From positions 1 through 53,912 of the forward strand of contig DAIDJG010000036.1 in the NCBI GenBank assembly GCA_027451445.1: a stretch of 53,912 nt of DNA. The letters are read 5' to 3'. Shown piece by piece: positions 25,232 to 35,404 of this stretch (positions are counted from its first letter, which is position 1; the number at the start of each line of letters is the position of its first letter). The notes beneath the pieces are model-generated. The model did not search any database and was not told the DNA's origin. It saw only the letters and a list, made by a program, of their open reading frames with translations. Source of the stretch: Singulisphaera sp. GTDB lineage: Bacteria; Planctomycetota; Planctomycetia; Isosphaerales; Isosphaeraceae. Made by a program: the position numbers and the translations under genes.

Positions 25232-26425
25232 ATGGGCTGGGTGGCGCTCAAGATGTTGACCGGTGATCGGGCGAAGTTTATTGGGATCGTCATCGGTCTA
25301 ACATTCGCGGCGCTCTTGATCACGCAGCAAGGCTCGATCTTCTGCGGGATCATGCTCCGCACGGCCGCGCAAATTAGCGACATCAGCGGTGCAGACCTCT
25401 GGGTCATGGACCGCAACGTGCGGTACATCGACGACATCAAGCCGATGATCGAGGACAATCTCTACCGCGTTCGGGGCGTCGATGGCGTGCAGTGGGCGGT
25501 CCCCCTGTACAAAGGGCAGGCCCAGGCCAAGGTGACGTTCAACGACCGCGTGTCGGGCGAGCGCCGGGACGTGATCGAGTCGATCATCCTGCTCGGGCTC
25601 GACGACGTGTCGCTCATCGGGTCGCCTCGCCATTTCTTCGTCGGCAAAGGACTCGACCTCTGGACGCCTGACGGCATCGTTGTCGACAAGGTGGGCCTGC
25701 GCAAACTCTTCCCCGGGCAACGAGGCGAGTTTGCGAAGACCGACAAAGAGCTTACCTGGTTCCTCGGCCGCCAGTTGGAGATGAACGACCGCCGCGCGGT
25801 GATCGTTGGCATCTGCGAGACCACTCGCACGTTCCAGTCCAATCCGGTCGTCTATACGACCTACTCGCGCGCCCTCACCTTCACCCCCCAATCGCGGATG
25901 CCCTTGACCTACATCCTTGCGAAGGCGGAGCCGGGCCAGGACCCGTCCGTCGTGGCGCGTCGTATCGAAGCGCGAACGAATTTAGGTGCCAAGACGAGCG
26001 ATGAATTCAAGTGGATGACGATGAAATATTACCTGGTCTATACGGGCATCCCGATCAACTTCGGCGTTACGACGCTGCTCGGCTTCGTCGTTGGCACCGC
26101 CATCGCCGGACAGACGTTTTATAATTTCACGATCGAGAACCTCAAGCAGTTCGGCGCACTCAAGGCCATGGGATTGACGAACGAGCGTGTCGCGGGCATG
26201 GTCGTCTTGCAGGCCGGGGTCGTCGGGATGCTCGGTTACTGTTTGGGTGTGGGCCTGGCCGGAATCTTCGGTCTGCTGGCGAAGGGGACGGAACTGGCGT
26301 TCTTTACCCCCTGGCAGCTTTTGCCGATCTCGGCGGTGGCCGTGCTCTCGATCTGCACCCTGGCCAGCATGCTTTGCATCCGCAGGGTGGTCGCGCTCGA
26401 GCCCGCAATCGTGTTCCGTGGTTGA
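25232..26425 (+). CDS. ABC exporter permease (FtsX/MacB/DevC type)
   Basis: 397 aa. One membrane helix near the N-terminus (FIGIVIGLTFAALLIT), a ~220-residue extracytoplasmic domain (about 45-265), then three C-terminal helices including NLKQFGALKAMGLTNERVAGM, the family's cytoplasmic coupling segment. This is the FtsX/MacB topology, closest in feel to DevC. The ATG at 25232 has GAGG upstream. The next gene encodes its membrane-fusion partner. No ATPase subunit gene is present in the cluster, so it must borrow one or be encoded elsewhere. Confidence 0.85.
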   Translation: MGWVALKMLTGDRAKFIGIVIGLTFAALLITQQGSIFCGIMLRTAAQISDISGADLWVMDRNVRYIDDIKPMIEDNLYRVRGVDGVQWAVPLYKGQAQAKVTFNDRVSGERRDVIESIILLGLDDVSLIGSPRHFFVGKGLDLWTPDGIVVDKVGLRKLFPGQRGEFAKTDKELTWFLGRQLEMNDRRAVIVGICETTRTFQSNPVVYTTYSRALTFTPQSRMPLTYILAKAEPGQDPSVVARRIEARTNLGAKTSDEFKWMTMKYYLVYTGIPINFGVTTLLGFVVGTAIAGQTFYNFTIENLKQFGALKAMGLTNERVAGMVVLQAGVVGMLGYCLGVGLAGIFGLLAKGTELAFFTPWQLLPISAVAVLSICTLASMLCIRRVVALEPAIVFRG

Positions 26426-26442
26426 TCCGACGGGGAACGTGA

Positions 26443-27555
26443 ATGAAACGGCTGACGAAATACCTGTTGCCGATGGCCGCCGCCGCGTTCCTTATCTTCG
26501 AGGTCGTGAATGTAGTCCTGGCCCGTCGTGCGTTGCCGCCGTCGATCACCGCGGTCGCGCCGCCAAGCCGTCCGCGCGGTCTGCGCGCGATCGCCGGCGC
26601 GGGGGTGATCGAAGCCAGACGCGAGAACATCCCCATCGGCACGATCATTCCCGGCGTGGCCACCGAGGTCTACGTCAAGCGCGGCGACTTCGTCAAGGAG
26701 GGAGATCCCCTCTTCCGGATTGACGATCGCGACCTCAAGGCCCAGCTCCTGGTGCGCGAGGCCGACCTGGTCGCGGCCCAGGCGCAGCTCGATCGCCTGT
26801 TGGTCGCTCCGCAGCAAGGGGACATTCCGACGTCCGAGGCAGCCGTCGCCGAAGCGCGGGCGCACTACAAGGACACCGAGGTTGCGTACAACCGGTCGCA
26901 GGCCCTCTTTCTCCGCAACGCCGAGTCGGCGGGTGATCGCGATCGCGACCTCTATGCCTATGAGGCGAACAAGGCCACCCTGGCTCGAATGGAGGCCGAT
27001 CTGAACCGGCTCAAGGTGACGTGGGAGAAAGACAAGATGGTCGCCCGTGCTGCGGTTGGGCAGGCACAAAGCCAGGTCGAGAGCGTGAAGATCAACCTTG
27101 AACGCTGCACCGTACGTGCCCTGGTCGACGGTGCGGTGCTCCAGGTCCACGTCCGCCTCGGCCAGTTCGCGGCCCCCAACTGGAACGAGCCGATGATCGT
27201 CCTGGGAGACGTCGGCGAGCTTCATGTGCGCGTGGATATCGACGAGCAGGACCTTCCTTACTTCACCAAGAACGCCCCGGCCGTCGCCACGCTCAAGGGG
27301 CGTCCCCAGGTTCCGTTCCCCTTGAGGTACTTCGATGTCGAGCCTTACGTGATCCCCAAGCAGAACCTCACAGGCTCGAATACCGAGCGCGTCGATACGC
27401 GTGTGCTTCAGGTGTTGTACGCGTTGCCGAAGGAGACCGCGGTCCCGCTCTTCATCGGCCAGCAGATGGACGTGTACATCAAGGCAGCCAACCCTCCCGA
27501 AGCGCTCAAGCTCGATGTGGACCCCAGGACGATCACGCGGCCATTCGACAATTGA
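26443..27555 (+). CDS. HlyD-family membrane-fusion protein (DevB-like)
   Basis: 370 aa: N-terminal membrane anchor (YLLPMAAAAFLIFEVVNVVL), a lipoyl/barrel half (IPIGTIIPGVATEVYVKRGDFVKEGDPLFRIDD), a coiled-coil hairpin (about 105-215), then the second barrel half (CTVRALVDGAVLQVHVRLGQFA) and a beta-barrel domain. It bridges an inner-membrane exporter to the outer envelope. It starts 17 nt after the permease gene, so the two are one unit. Substrate unknown. Confidence 0.87.
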   Translation: MKRLTKYLLPMAAAAFLIFEVVNVVLARRALPPSITAVAPPSRPRGLRAIAGAGVIEARRENIPIGTIIPGVATEVYVKRGDFVKEGDPLFRIDDRDLKAQLLVREADLVAAQAQLDRLLVAPQQGDIPTSEAAVAEARAHYKDTEVAYNRSQALFLRNAESAGDRDRDLYAYEANKATLARMEADLNRLKVTWEKDKMVARAAVGQAQSQVESVKINLERCTVRALVDGAVLQVHVRLGQFAAPNWNEPMIVLGDVGELHVRVDIDEQDLPYFTKNAPAVATLKGRPQVPFPLRYFDVEPYVIPKQNLTGSNTERVDTRVLQVLYALPKETAVPLFIGQQMDVYIKAANPPEALKLDVDPRTITRPFDN

Positions 27556-27589
27556 TATGCGAGCCGTGTCGCGGAGGTGGAGAGAACCC

Positions 27590-28618
27590 ATGCGTGCCAT
27601 GCTGCTCGAAACAATCGGCCCGCTCAATGAAAACGCTCCGCCGCTCGTGCCGGCGGACTGGCCCGACCCATCGCCAGGGCTCAGTGAAGTCCTGATCCGC
27701 GTGGCCGTCTGCGGCGTCTGCCACACGGAACTGGACGAGATCGAGGGACGAACGCCACCGTCGCGTTTGCCGGTCATCCTGGGCCATCAGGTTGTTGGGC
27801 GGATTGAACGTCTCGGTGAGGGAGTGAGCGGTCTGCGAGTTGGCGATCGTGTCGGCGTGGCCTGGATCCATAGCGCGTGCGGACGTTGCGAATCCTGTGC
27901 GCGGGGTGAGGAGAACCTGTGCAATCGTTTCCGGGCGACGGGACGCGACGTGCACGGCGGATATGCCGAACGTATGACGGCACCGGCGGCCTTCGTTCAT
28001 GCGATTCCCGATGCGTTTACTGACGTGGAAGCGGCGCCGTTGCTCTGCGCCGGCGCGATCGGCTATCGCTCCCTCCGGCTCACGGGGCTCAGCGACGGGC
28101 AGAGCCTTGGACTGACCGGGTTCGGGGCCTCGGCTCACCTCGTGTTGAAGCTGGTCCGTCACCACTGGCCGCACAGCCGCGTCTTCGTCTTCGCCCGGTC
28201 CGCCGCCGAGCAATCGTTCGCGCGCGAGCTGGGCGCCGTTTGGGCAGGCGACACAGAAGAGCCGTCGCCCGAGGCTCTGCGCGCGATCATCGACACAACC
28301 CCCGCATGGACGCCCATTGTCGCCGCGCTCGCCAATCTCGAGCCGGGCGGCCGACTCGTCGTGAACGCGATCCGCAAAGAGGAGGGAGATAAGGATGCGT
28401 TGCTCTCACTCGACTATGCGCGGCATCTCTGGCTCGAAAAAGAGATCAAGAGCGTCGCGAATGTCGCCCGCGCCGATGTCCGCGAGTTCCTGCGCATCGC
28501 GGCCGAGGCCAGGCTGAAGCCGGAGGTCGAAGAGTACGCTCTCGCCGATGCCAACCAGGCACTTCGCGATCTCAAAGAGAAGCGAATCCGCGGCGCGAAG
28601 GTGCTACGAATCGACTGA
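27590..28618 (+). CDS. Zinc-dependent alcohol dehydrogenase (AdhA-like, MDR superfamily)
   Basis: 342 aa. Catalytic zinc residues in VCGVCHTELD and GHQVVG, where the usual GHE is GHQ. The structural zinc site is complete, CGRCESCARGEENLC. The nucleotide-binding region (LGLTGFGASAHLVLKLV) fits the zinc-binding alcohol dehydrogenase family variant that carries GxGxxxH in place of classical GxGxxG. GGAGAG precedes the ATG. Being last in the hsp20-led operon, it probably disposes of reducing equivalents from fermentation during oxygen limitation; the substrate is inferred. Confidence 0.88.
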   Translation: MRAMLLETIGPLNENAPPLVPADWPDPSPGLSEVLIRVAVCGVCHTELDEIEGRTPPSRLPVILGHQVVGRIERLGEGVSGLRVGDRVGVAWIHSACGRCESCARGEENLCNRFRATGRDVHGGYAERMTAPAAFVHAIPDAFTDVEAAPLLCAGAIGYRSLRLTGLSDGQSLGLTGFGASAHLVLKLVRHHWPHSRVFVFARSAAEQSFARELGAVWAGDTEEPSPEALRAIIDTTPAWTPIVAALANLEPGGRLVVNAIRKEEGDKDALLSLDYARHLWLEKEIKSVANVARADVREFLRIAAEARLKPEVEEYALADANQALRDLKEKRIRGAKVLRID

Positions 28619-28637
28619 GCAAGTTTCGGCTGTTGGC

Positions 28638-28946
28638 TTAAGCCTCGATCGGACGATCGGGAAGCGGCTCCTGGAACCGATGAAGGATCAGGTTGGAAAG
28701 TGCAGCGACGGCGCTCTCCGCGTCGGGACCGAGGGCTTCCACGCCGAGGGTCGTGCCGCACGGAATCGCCAGGCAGGTGAGGTCGAGTACGCTCTTGCCG
28801 TCGGCGCGCATTCCGTTGCACTCGACCCAGACGAGCGACTTGAAGGACGAGGCCATGCGTGCAAACTGGGCGGCCGGCCGCAAGTGGAGACCGAGCTCAT
28901 TCAGAAGTGTCAAATGCCGGCTGGCGATGGTGGGGTGTTCGGCCAT
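28638..28946 (-). CDS. HPr-family phosphocarrier protein
   Basis: 102 aa from the ATG at 28946. It has the active-site His in NELGLHLRPAAQFAR and a Ser-46-like site in ADGKSVLDLTCLA. HPr carries phosphate from enzyme I in the phosphotransferase system; no other PTS gene is here, so a regulatory role is possible. An upstream in-frame ATG at 29042 would add 32 residues without family similarity. Neither start has a strong ribosome site, and the upstream one is only 27 nt from the leader terminator. It converges on the alcohol dehydrogenase gene. Confidence 0.82.
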   Translation of the reverse strand: MAEHPTIASRHLTLLNELGLHLRPAAQFARMASSFKSLVWVECNGMRADGKSVLDLTCLAIPCGTTLGVEALGPDAESAVAALSNLILHRFQEPLPDRPIEA

Positions 28947-29069
28947 CGGACTGCTACCACGGTAAGGGACGGGGCTGGAAGGCGCCTCCGTGTGAGGAGA
29001 GGAAAACGATTCCTGGAGCGCCTGGTCGGGTAAGTGGGTCATAAGCGATTCACGAAACCCTAAAACGAC

Positions 29070-29146
29070 AAAAAAACCCTCCCCACGCGCGGAAGCGCAC
29101 AGGAAGGGCTACCATAGCCGAGATCATGTCGCCCCTCGCGAGCGAC
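29070..29146 (-). promoter_or_regulatory. Type A two-hairpin attenuator leader (HPr)
   Basis: Minus strand: P1 GTCGCTC-GCGAG-GGGCGAC (29146-29128), 8-nt linker, P2 GGCT-ATGGT-AGCC (29119-29107), terminator AGCCCTTCC...GGGAGGG with seven U (29076-29070). The terminator arms have switched from CCCC/GGGG to CCCTTCC/GGGAGGG but still pair and still include the P2 3' strand. Confidence 0.8.
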
Positions 29147-29162
29147 AGTGAGTATTACTGGT

Positions 29163-29191
29163 AGTGTAACGACCGGCACCGAAACAGGCAA
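29163..29191 (-). promoter_or_regulatory. Promoter of the HPr leader
   Basis: Minus strand TTGCCT (29191-29186), 17-nt spacer, TACACT (29168-29163), 16 nt before P1. Confidence 0.55.
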
Positions 29192-29284
29192 GGGCCGAAT
29201 GCAGATTATTGGATTCTACATGAACAATTGATACGAATTACACATCGCCACCGACCGTTTGCGATCGCGGCCGAGCCACAGCGT

Positions 29285-32020
29285 TCACGCGGACATCGCG
29301 GTGAGGTCAAAAGTGACGTTGACCTCCGATCCCTCCGATTGGGAAATCGTCGCACCGAGTTTGGTGCAAACCCGAAGCATTCCCGGGTTCTCGGCAAGCA
29401 CGACGCCGGTGACGTGATGCAGTCCCTCGTCGCGGGCGACCTGCAAGAGCTGGCGGAGCAGTTCGGTGCCCAGGCCCAGGCGTTGGTAGGGATCGCTGAT
29501 CAGCAACGCAAACTCCGCCGCGTCGGTCCGCCGGAGCTTGCGGATCCGCCCGACGCCGATGATCGCAGGCCCATCGGGCGTGGCGAGCTCGGCGACGAGG
29601 GCGAGCTCGCGGTCGTAGTCGATGAAGCAGATCCGGCGCAGCCGTTCGTGAGACGTGCGGAAGCTCAGCTTGCTCACGCTGAAGTAACGGAGATAGACGC
29701 TTTGCTCCGAGAGGGTCTGATGGAACCGCGCGATCAAAAGCTCGTCCTCGGGGCGGATCGGGCGAATGAGCACCTGGATTCCATCCCGCAACGTCCAGGG
29801 CGCGACGTACTGCGTCGGATAGGGCCGGATCGCCAGCCTGGGGAGACGGTCATCAGCGATTGTAGCGTCGTGCACGACGACGCGCGCATCGAGGGCCAGC
29901 AATCGCCCGGGCGCTGCGAGGAGTGGGTTGATGTCGATCTCCTTGATCCCCGGCTGTTCCACCACGAGCTGGCTGAACCGCACCAGGAGGCGCTCCAACG
30001 CGGCCAGATCCACGGGCGGCCGGCCGCGAACCCCTTTCAGGGCGGTGAGGATGCGCGTCCGTTCCATCATCCGGCGGGCCAGGACCGTGGTCAGCGGCGG
30101 CAGGCCGAGCGCGTGGTCGTGAAACACCTCCACAAGCTGTCCTCCCGCGCCAAACAGCAGGACCGGCCCGAACTGTGGGTCGAGGCTGCTGCCCACGATC
30201 AGCTCATAACCGTCAAGCGCTACCATAGGCTGTACGGTCACGCCCAGGAAGTGGCCCTCCCCGGCGCGAGCGCGGACCGAGGAAGCGATCGTCTGATACG
30301 CTGCACGCACCTCGTCCGGGGTCGCGAGGTTGAGCTGCACGCCCCCGACGTCGGTCTTGTGCGTGAGCGTTTCGGAATGGAGCTTGAGCGCGACGGGGAA
30401 TCCCAGATTCGTCGCGGCGGCGACGGCGTCCGCTTCGGTCGTCGCCACGTGCGTGGCGACCGTGGGGAGACCATAGAGCGTGAGCAAGTGCTTCGACTCG
30501 GCCTCGGTCAGAAACGCGCGGCCGGCGGCGCGGGCACGTTCGACGAGTGCGGTCGCGGCGGCGCGGTCCGGCGCGTTGCCGTCGGTCGGAACGGCCGGGG
30601 TCTCGTAGAGCGACGCCAGGCTGCGGCTGAAACGCCACATGTGGTTGAACGCCTGCACGGCGTTGTCGGGGTAGGGGAAGGTTGGTACGCCGGCCTTCTG
30701 CAAAATCGCCTCGCCAGCCGCGACGTCGGCCCCGCCCATCCAGCTCGCAAGCAAAGGCTTGCCTTCAAGCTTCGCCAGGGGTCTCAGGCGCTCGGCCGTC
30801 TGAGTCGGATCGGTCATGGCCTGGGGGGTCAGCACGACGAGCAGGGCATCCGTGTTCGGGTCGCTGGCAACGGCCTGGAGCGACTGGGCGAAACGGTCGG
30901 GGCCAGCGTCGCCCAGAACGTCGATGGGGTTCCCGTGGCTCCAGTGCGCCGGCAGGAGTGTGTCCAGGGCTTCGAGCGTCGGCGGAGCCAACGGCGCAAG
31001 TTCGCCCCCACCGGTGATCAGCGCGTCGGTCGCGAGCACGCCGGGGCCGCCGGCGTTGGTGATGATCGACAGGCGCGGACCTTTGGGACGCGGCTGCTTG
31101 GCCAGCACGTCGGCCATCGAGAACAGATCGGCGATGCGCTCGACGCGAAGCACCCCGCAGCGCCGAAACGCAGCATCGAGCACCTCGTCGCTTCCGGCGA
31201 GCGCTCCGGTATGCGACGCCGCGGCCTTCGCCGCCGCCTGGGTCCTGCCGGCCTTGAGCACGATGATCGGTTTGCTGAGGGCGACTTCGCGCGCCGCGGA
31301 GAGAAACGCGCGGGCGTCGCCGATCGACTCCATGTAGAGGATGATGCTCGTCGTGCGCGGATCGTCGCCGAGCTGGTCGATCAGGTCGCCCCAACCGACG
31401 TCAAGCATCGAGCCGATGGAGATGAACGCGCTAAAGCCGACGTTGACCCGGAAGCTCCAGTCGAGCACCGCCGTGCAAAGTGCGCCGCTTTGGCTGATGA
31501 ACCCGATACTGCCGGGCCGCGCCATCGCGCCGGCGAACGTGGCGTTGAGGCCTTTCAACGGGTTCATGACCCCGAGGCAGTTCGGTCCGATGATCCGCAT
31601 GCGCCCCCGGCGCGCAATCTCCAGAATCTTGTGCTCGAGGTTGGAACCTTCGATCCCGACCTCCTTGAAGCCGGCCGAGATAATAATCGCCCCGCGCACG
31701 CCGGCATCGACGCAAGCCGCGATCACATCCGGAACCCCCGGCGCCGGCGTCGCCACCACGGCCAGGTCGACCGCATCGGGCACGTCGGCGATCGTCGGGT
31801 ATGCACGGATCCCGAGGACGCTGCTGTGCCTGGGATTGACCGGAAAGACGGTTCCGCCGAAGGGGTTGCTCACGAGGTTCCAGAGCAACGTGCGCCCTAC
31901 GGAACCCGCCTTCTCGGTCGCGCCGATGACCGCGACGTTCCTCGGCGCGAAGAACACGTCGAGCGAATGCGGTCCCGCAACACGCGGGTCAGTGCCTGCT
32001 TTCGATTCTAGACTATTCAT
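29285..32020 (-). CDS. ADP-forming acyl-CoA synthetase-like / GNAT protein acetyltransferase (Pat/PatZ-like)
   Basis: 911 aa. Order: CoA-binding domain (about 18-140, [15 protein letters not shown]), two succinyl-CoA-synthetase-like domains with catalytic His in SHTGALAGS (about 260), an ATP-grasp domain (about 480-700, [15 protein letters not shown]), and a C-terminal GNAT domain (about 745-905, acetyl-CoA loop RLGLGTELL). Proteins of this layout acetylate lysines of central metabolic enzymes, classically acetyl-CoA synthetase; intact synthetase residues mean ligase activity cannot be excluded. It overlaps the hydrogenase protease gene by 8 bases and is the last gene of the hydrogenase operon. 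Start ATG 32020. Confidence 0.88.
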   Translation of the reverse strand: MNSLESKAGTDPRVAGPHSLDVFFAPRNVAVIGATEKAGSVGRTLLWNLVSNPFGGTVFPVNPRHSSVLGIRAYPTIADVPDAVDLAVVATPAPGVPDVIAACVDAGVRGAIIISAGFKEVGIEGSNLEHKILEIARRGRMRIIGPNCLGVMNPLKGLNATFAGAMARPGSIGFISQSGALCTAVLDWSFRVNVGFSAFISIGSMLDVGWGDLIDQLGDDPRTTSIILYMESIGDARAFLSAAREVALSKPIIVLKAGRTQAAAKAAASHTGALAGSDEVLDAAFRRCGVLRVERIADLFSMADVLAKQPRPKGPRLSIITNAGGPGVLATDALITGGGELAPLAPPTLEALDTLLPAHWSHGNPIDVLGDAGPDRFAQSLQAVASDPNTDALLVVLTPQAMTDPTQTAERLRPLAKLEGKPLLASWMGGADVAAGEAILQKAGVPTFPYPDNAVQAFNHMWRFSRSLASLYETPAVPTDGNAPDRAAATALVERARAAGRAFLTEAESKHLLTLYGLPTVATHVATTEADAVAAATNLGFPVALKLHSETLTHKTDVGGVQLNLATPDEVRAAYQTIASSVRARAGEGHFLGVTVQPMVALDGYELIVGSSLDPQFGPVLLFGAGGQLVEVFHDHALGLPPLTTVLARRMMERTRILTALKGVRGRPPVDLAALERLLVRFSQLVVEQPGIKEIDINPLLAAPGRLLALDARVVVHDATIADDRLPRLAIRPYPTQYVAPWTLRDGIQVLIRPIRPEDELLIARFHQTLSEQSVYLRYFSVSKLSFRTSHERLRRICFIDYDRELALVAELATPDGPAIIGVGRIRKLRRTDAAEFALLISDPYQRLGLGTELLRQLLQVARDEGLHHVTGVVLAENPGMLRVCTKLGATISQSEGSEVNVTFDLTAMSA

Positions 32021-32468
32021 GCGTACGACTTTCGATTTTGCCGGCGGCCACGTGTTGATCCGCAAGGTCGCTCACAGTGCGTGCGACCGCCTCACTGAGC
32101 GGCGCTCCGGCTCGGGCCGTTTCGCCCTCGATCGCGACGATGGTGGTACGTTTGGGAAGCTGCCCGAGTGCCTCGGCCAATCGGAGTGCGTCCACCAGCC
32201 CCAATCCGTGCGTACTCCACGCCCGCATCCCGGCAAGCTCGGGACAGGGCCAGACGAATACACGGACACGGCCGGGTGTGTCGACGGGCGCCGAGGCGTC
32301 GACGATCACAACGTCGTCCTGTCCCTCCAGAGCCGCCAACAATTCAACGCCGTCGCAGACTCGCCGAGCGCGTGTGTCGCCCTGCGCCTCGAGGCGATCG
32401 ACGATGGCCCAGCCCGCCCTGTCATCACCGTGCGGGCTGCCCAGACCGATGACCAGGGGGCGGGTCAT
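32013..32468 (-). CDS. [NiFe] hydrogenase maturation endopeptidase
   Basis: 151 aa, starting [22 protein letters not shown]. This is the HyaD/HycI/HoxW-family N-terminus with its nickel-probing acidic site; the usual GNxxxGDDG is [11 protein letters not shown] second conserved area is VIVDASAPV and later [11 protein letters not shown]. The enzyme removes the C-terminal tail of the large subunit after nickel insertion; here that tail would be the nine residues after CATH in the upstream gene. The ATG overlaps the large-subunit stop by four bases. Confidence 0.87.
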   Translation of the reverse strand: MTRPLVIGLGSPHGDDRAGWAIVDRLEAQGDTRARRVCDGVELLAALEGQDDVVIVDASAPVDTPGRVRVFVWPCPELAGMRAWSTHGLGLVDALRLAEALGQLPKRTTIVAIEGETARAGAPLSEAVARTVSDLADQHVAAGKIESRTHE

Positions 32469-33769
32469 CGCCCGATCACCTTCAGCTTGAGGGAGTGGGT
32501 CGCGCAACTGATGCACGGGTCGTAGTTCCGCACCACCTGTTCGCAACGCCAGGCTGCGTCATCGTCGGGAAGGTCGAGCACCGACGGGGCGAATCGAATC
32601 AGGTCCTCCTCGATCTGCCGCTGGTTCTGGCTCGTGGGCGGGACGATGACGGCTTCGGAAATCTTGCCAACCGTGTCGATCACATAACGATGATACAGAA
32701 TGCCCCGAGGCGCTTCAGTAATCCATACTCCCTCCGCCGCTACTGGCTCGAAGGGAATGAACGCGGACGCGGGTGGTTCGAATGTGTCGAGCAACCGAAT
32801 GGCCTCGTCGACGGCGAAGAGCACCTCCACCGCGCGGACCACGATGCTCGCGTAGGGGTTCCGGCAGGGCCACGTCAGTCCGCTCTCCGCGGCGGCCTGT
32901 TGCGCTTCAGGGGGAAGTCGGTCGTGGTTCAGGTTCCAACGCGCCAGGGGGCCGACGAAGTAGGCGCCGCCTCCTTTGCGACGGCATTGCAGGGCATTCG
33001 AGTAGGGGACTTGATGCTCTTGAAACTCGTTCGGGAACTCCGCGTAGGCGATGTCGAGACCGCGGTTCGACACGAGTCGCCCTTCATTCATCGGGTACTC
33101 ATCGTCGTGGCGCAGGGCGACGAATTCGTAATCGTGATCGGCGGCTGGGAGTTCAAAGGCCGCCACCCAGCGCAGCAGAGCGTGGGCACGGTCGCGTGCC
33201 GCCCTGAGCGTTTCGGCCAGCGCCGCCCGCTCGTCCTGGCGCGGAATGCGGTAGAAGCCGCCGACGCGCACGTTGATCGGGTGGATCTCACGGCCGCCGA
33301 TGAGGTTCACGATCGCGTTGCCGGCCTTCTTGAGCTGGAGGGCGCTCCGAACCTGCTCGGCGAGCTCGGGGCTGGACTGTGCCATCGCGATCGAGCTTTC
33401 AAATCTAAGAAAGTCCGGGGCGTGGAGAAACGCGATATGCAACACGTGACTCTCGATCCACTCGCCGCAATACAGCAGTCGACGGAGTGCCCGCAATGGC
33501 GAAGGCAGGCTCATCCCGAGCGCGGCCTCCAAGGCGTGGCAAGCGCTCATCTGATAGGCGACGGGACAGATCCCACAGATCCGCGCGGTGATGTCGGGTA
33601 CCTCGGTCAAATCACGTCCACGGAGCAACGCTTCGAAGAAGCGAGGCGCCTCGAAAATCCGGAAATGTACATCTTCGACACGGCCTTCGCGGAGATGGAC
33701 CGTGAGTGCGCCTTCACCCTCGACGCGCGCAAGGGCTTCGATCCGAATGGTCCGTGTGCCCTCACTCAT
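32465..33769 (-). CDS. hydA: Group 3b [NiFe] hydrogenase large (alpha) subunit
   Basis: 434 aa starting [20 protein letters not shown]. The nickel ligands are the two CxxC motifs: [11 protein letters not shown] (about 64-74) and DPCISCATH near the C-terminus, the latter followed by a nine-residue tail removed in maturation. Sequence and the gene order hydB-hydG-hydD-hydA fit the cytoplasmic bidirectional NAD(P)-linked group 3b enzymes (sulfhydrogenase type), which produce or consume H2 to balance NAD(P)H. It overlaps hydD by 8 bases and the protease gene by 4. Confidence 0.93.
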   Translation of the reverse strand: MSEGTRTIRIEALARVEGEGALTVHLREGRVEDVHFRIFEAPRFFEALLRGRDLTEVPDITARICGICPVAYQMSACHALEAALGMSLPSPLRALRRLLYCGEWIESHVLHIAFLHAPDFLRFESSIAMAQSSPELAEQVRSALQLKKAGNAIVNLIGGREIHPINVRVGGFYRIPRQDERAALAETLRAARDRAHALLRWVAAFELPAADHDYEFVALRHDDEYPMNEGRLVSNRGLDIAYAEFPNEFQEHQVPYSNALQCRRKGGGAYFVGPLARWNLNHDRLPPEAQQAAAESGLTWPCRNPYASIVVRAVEVLFAVDEAIRLLDTFEPPASAFIPFEPVAAEGVWITEAPRGILYHRYVIDTVGKISEAVIVPPTSQNQRQIEEDLIRFAPSVLDLPDDDAAWRCEQVVRNYDPCISCATHSLKLKVIGR

Positions 33770-34568
33770 GGCGTCGGGCCTCCTCGAGGAACTCAGGGGC
33801 CTGGTTGTAGAACATCTGGAAGAGCCGTCGAATATGATCAGCCGATAATCCAATCGCCTGAAACCGCTCGGCCAGCGACGCCGTGTTGGGTTGCGGGGCC
33901 GGACCAAAGCAACTGAAACACGGGCGGTCATAGCTGGGACAGAGCACTCCGCAGCCCGTCGACGTCACCGGGCCCAGGCAAGGAGACCCATGTGCAACAA
34001 GTACGCAGACGACATTCTGACGCTTGCAGTCGAGGCAGAGCGCGTGCTGATCGATGCGAGGCTTGCCACCAGAGAGCATCTGTGCGAGGACCGAAAGCAG
34101 TTGGCGTTTGTTGATCGGACATCCCGGCAGCTCCAGGTCGACATGGACGTAGTCGCTCGCGGGGCGGGACGAAGGGAGCGTGCTGATCGTTTCCGGCGTC
34201 GCGTAAACGATCGCAAGCGCATCGTCCACCCTCGAGAAGTTGCGCAGGGCCTGGATGCCGCCGTGCGACGCACATGCTCCCAGGGTGATCAGGAACCGGC
34301 TCCGCGCGCGGACGTCGCGGATCTCCGCTTCCTGCTCCGGCGCGGAGACCGACCCTTCCACGAGGGACACGTCGAACGAGCCTTCGAGGGGCCGACGCGT
34401 GGCTTCACGGAAAAAGGCGATCTCGACGCGGTCGGCCACCGCGAGCAACTCGTCCTCGCAGTCGAGCAGCGAGAGCTGGCAGCCATCACACGAGGCGAAC
34501 TTGAATACACCGAGACGCGGCCGAGGGGCGCGGCGTGTGTTCAAAACGGTGAGCGGTTGTGCGATCAC
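33762..34568 (-). CDS. hydD: Group 3b [NiFe] hydrogenase small (delta) subunit
   Basis: 268 aa from a GTG at 34568, placed 2 nt after the hydG stop with AAGGAG upstream; the protein then begins [35 protein letters not shown]. The CDGC motif holds the proximal iron-sulfur cluster. Further cysteine groups ([50 protein letters not shown]) complete the relay to the NAD(P)-binding subunit. The open frame continues upstream inside hydG without similarity. Overlaps hydA by 8 bases. Confidence 0.9.
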   Translation of the reverse strand: MIAQPLTVLNTRRAPRPRLGVFKFASCDGCQLSLLDCEDELLAVADRVEIAFFREATRRPLEGSFDVSLVEGSVSAPEQEAEIRDVRARSRFLITLGACASHGGIQALRNFSRVDDALAIVYATPETISTLPSSRPASDYVHVDLELPGCPINKRQLLSVLAQMLSGGKPRIDQHALCLDCKRQNVVCVLVAHGSPCLGPVTSTGCGVLCPSYDRPCFSCFGPAPQPNTASLAERFQAIGLSADHIRRLFQMFYNQAPEFLEEARRHE

Positions 34569-34570
34569 GT

Positions 34571-35404
34571 TCAGAAATGCTCCTTGCCGAGAAAGCGCGC
34601 GACGCGCTCGTAAGGGAACACCGGTCCGTTCATGCACAAAAACTCGGGGCCGAGCTGGCAATGTCCACACAGCCCCACCGCGCACTGCATATTGCGCTCG
34701 AGCGAAACGTAAACGTCGGAGGCCGCGACCCCGCGATCGATCGCTTCATGCACCGTCGCCCGCATCATCACTTCCGGCCCGCACGTCAGCACCAAGGTCC
34801 GCGAGGGGTCCAGCGCCAGCTTTCGAAACAGGAGCGGAACGATCCCCACCGCACCCCGCCACGACGCGTCGGCCCGGTCGACCGTAACGAGCAGTTCCAG
34901 CCCCGCTCGCTCCCAATCCGCATATTCCGCCACATAGAGCCGGTCGGACGGCTGGCGCGCACCATAGAGGAGCCAGAGACGTCCGTACTGGGCTCGCTCG
35001 GCCAGCAGGGCCTTCACGGCGGGTCGCAAGGGGGCGAGGCCAAGGCCACCAGCGACCAGCACGACGTCGCGCCCGCGCGCCTCCTCGACGGGCCATGCAC
35101 TGCCATAGGGGCCTCGCAGGCCGAGCACCGCCCCCGGCCGCAGCGACTGCAATGCGTTCGTCACGCGGCCGACGAAGCGGATCGTATGCCGCAAGCCCAC
35201 GCCCTCGCCGGGCGCACTCGCGATGGAGATGGCTACCTCGCCCACGCCGGGCAAGTACACCATGTTGAACTGGCCCGGCCGATGGTGAAACGCCGCCGCG
35301 CGCGCCGGCTCCTGGAACTCCATTCCGAACGTGGCTACGCCCGGAGTCTCGGGCTCGACCGAGCGCAACACGGCGGGGTGCGGGCAGTACGGATCGCTCG
35401 TCAT
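34571..35404 (-). CDS. hydG: Group 3b hydrogenase FAD/NAD(P)-binding (gamma) subunit
   Basis: 277 aa. Ferredoxin-NADP-reductase-like: FAD domain with RPGQFNMVYLPGVGEVAISIAS (about 40-60), NAD(P) domain with VVLVAGGLGLAPLRPAV (about 115-131) and TCGPEVMMRA, and a C-terminal [2Fe-2S]-binding cysteine set CAVGLCGHCQLGPEFLC. It passes electrons between NAD(P)H and the iron-sulfur chain. The ATG overlaps the hydB stop by four bases (ATGA). Confidence 0.92.
   Translation of the reverse strand: MTSDPYCPHPAVLRSVEPETPGVATFGMEFQEPARAAAFHHRPGQFNMVYLPGVGEVAISIASAPGEGVGLRHTIRFVGRVTNALQSLRPGAVLGLRGPYGSAWPVEEARGRDVVLVAGGLGLAPLRPAVKALLAERAQYGRLWLLYGARQPSDRLYVAEYADWERAGLELLVTVDRADASWRGAVGIVPLLFRKLALDPSRTLVLTCGPEVMMRATVHEAIDRGVAASDVYVSLERNMQCAVGLCGHCQLGPEFLCMNGPVFPYERVARFLGKEHF

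Noticed and set aside
29228-32011. A 927-codon open frame on the plus strand.
   Set aside because: It is the antisense shadow of the acyl-CoA-synthetase/GNAT gene; its translation has Arg/Asp/Gln-rich low-complexity composition and no domain.
32495-33916. A 473-codon plus-strand open frame.
   Set aside because: Antisense shadow of hydA, whose nickel-ligand motifs are on the minus strand.
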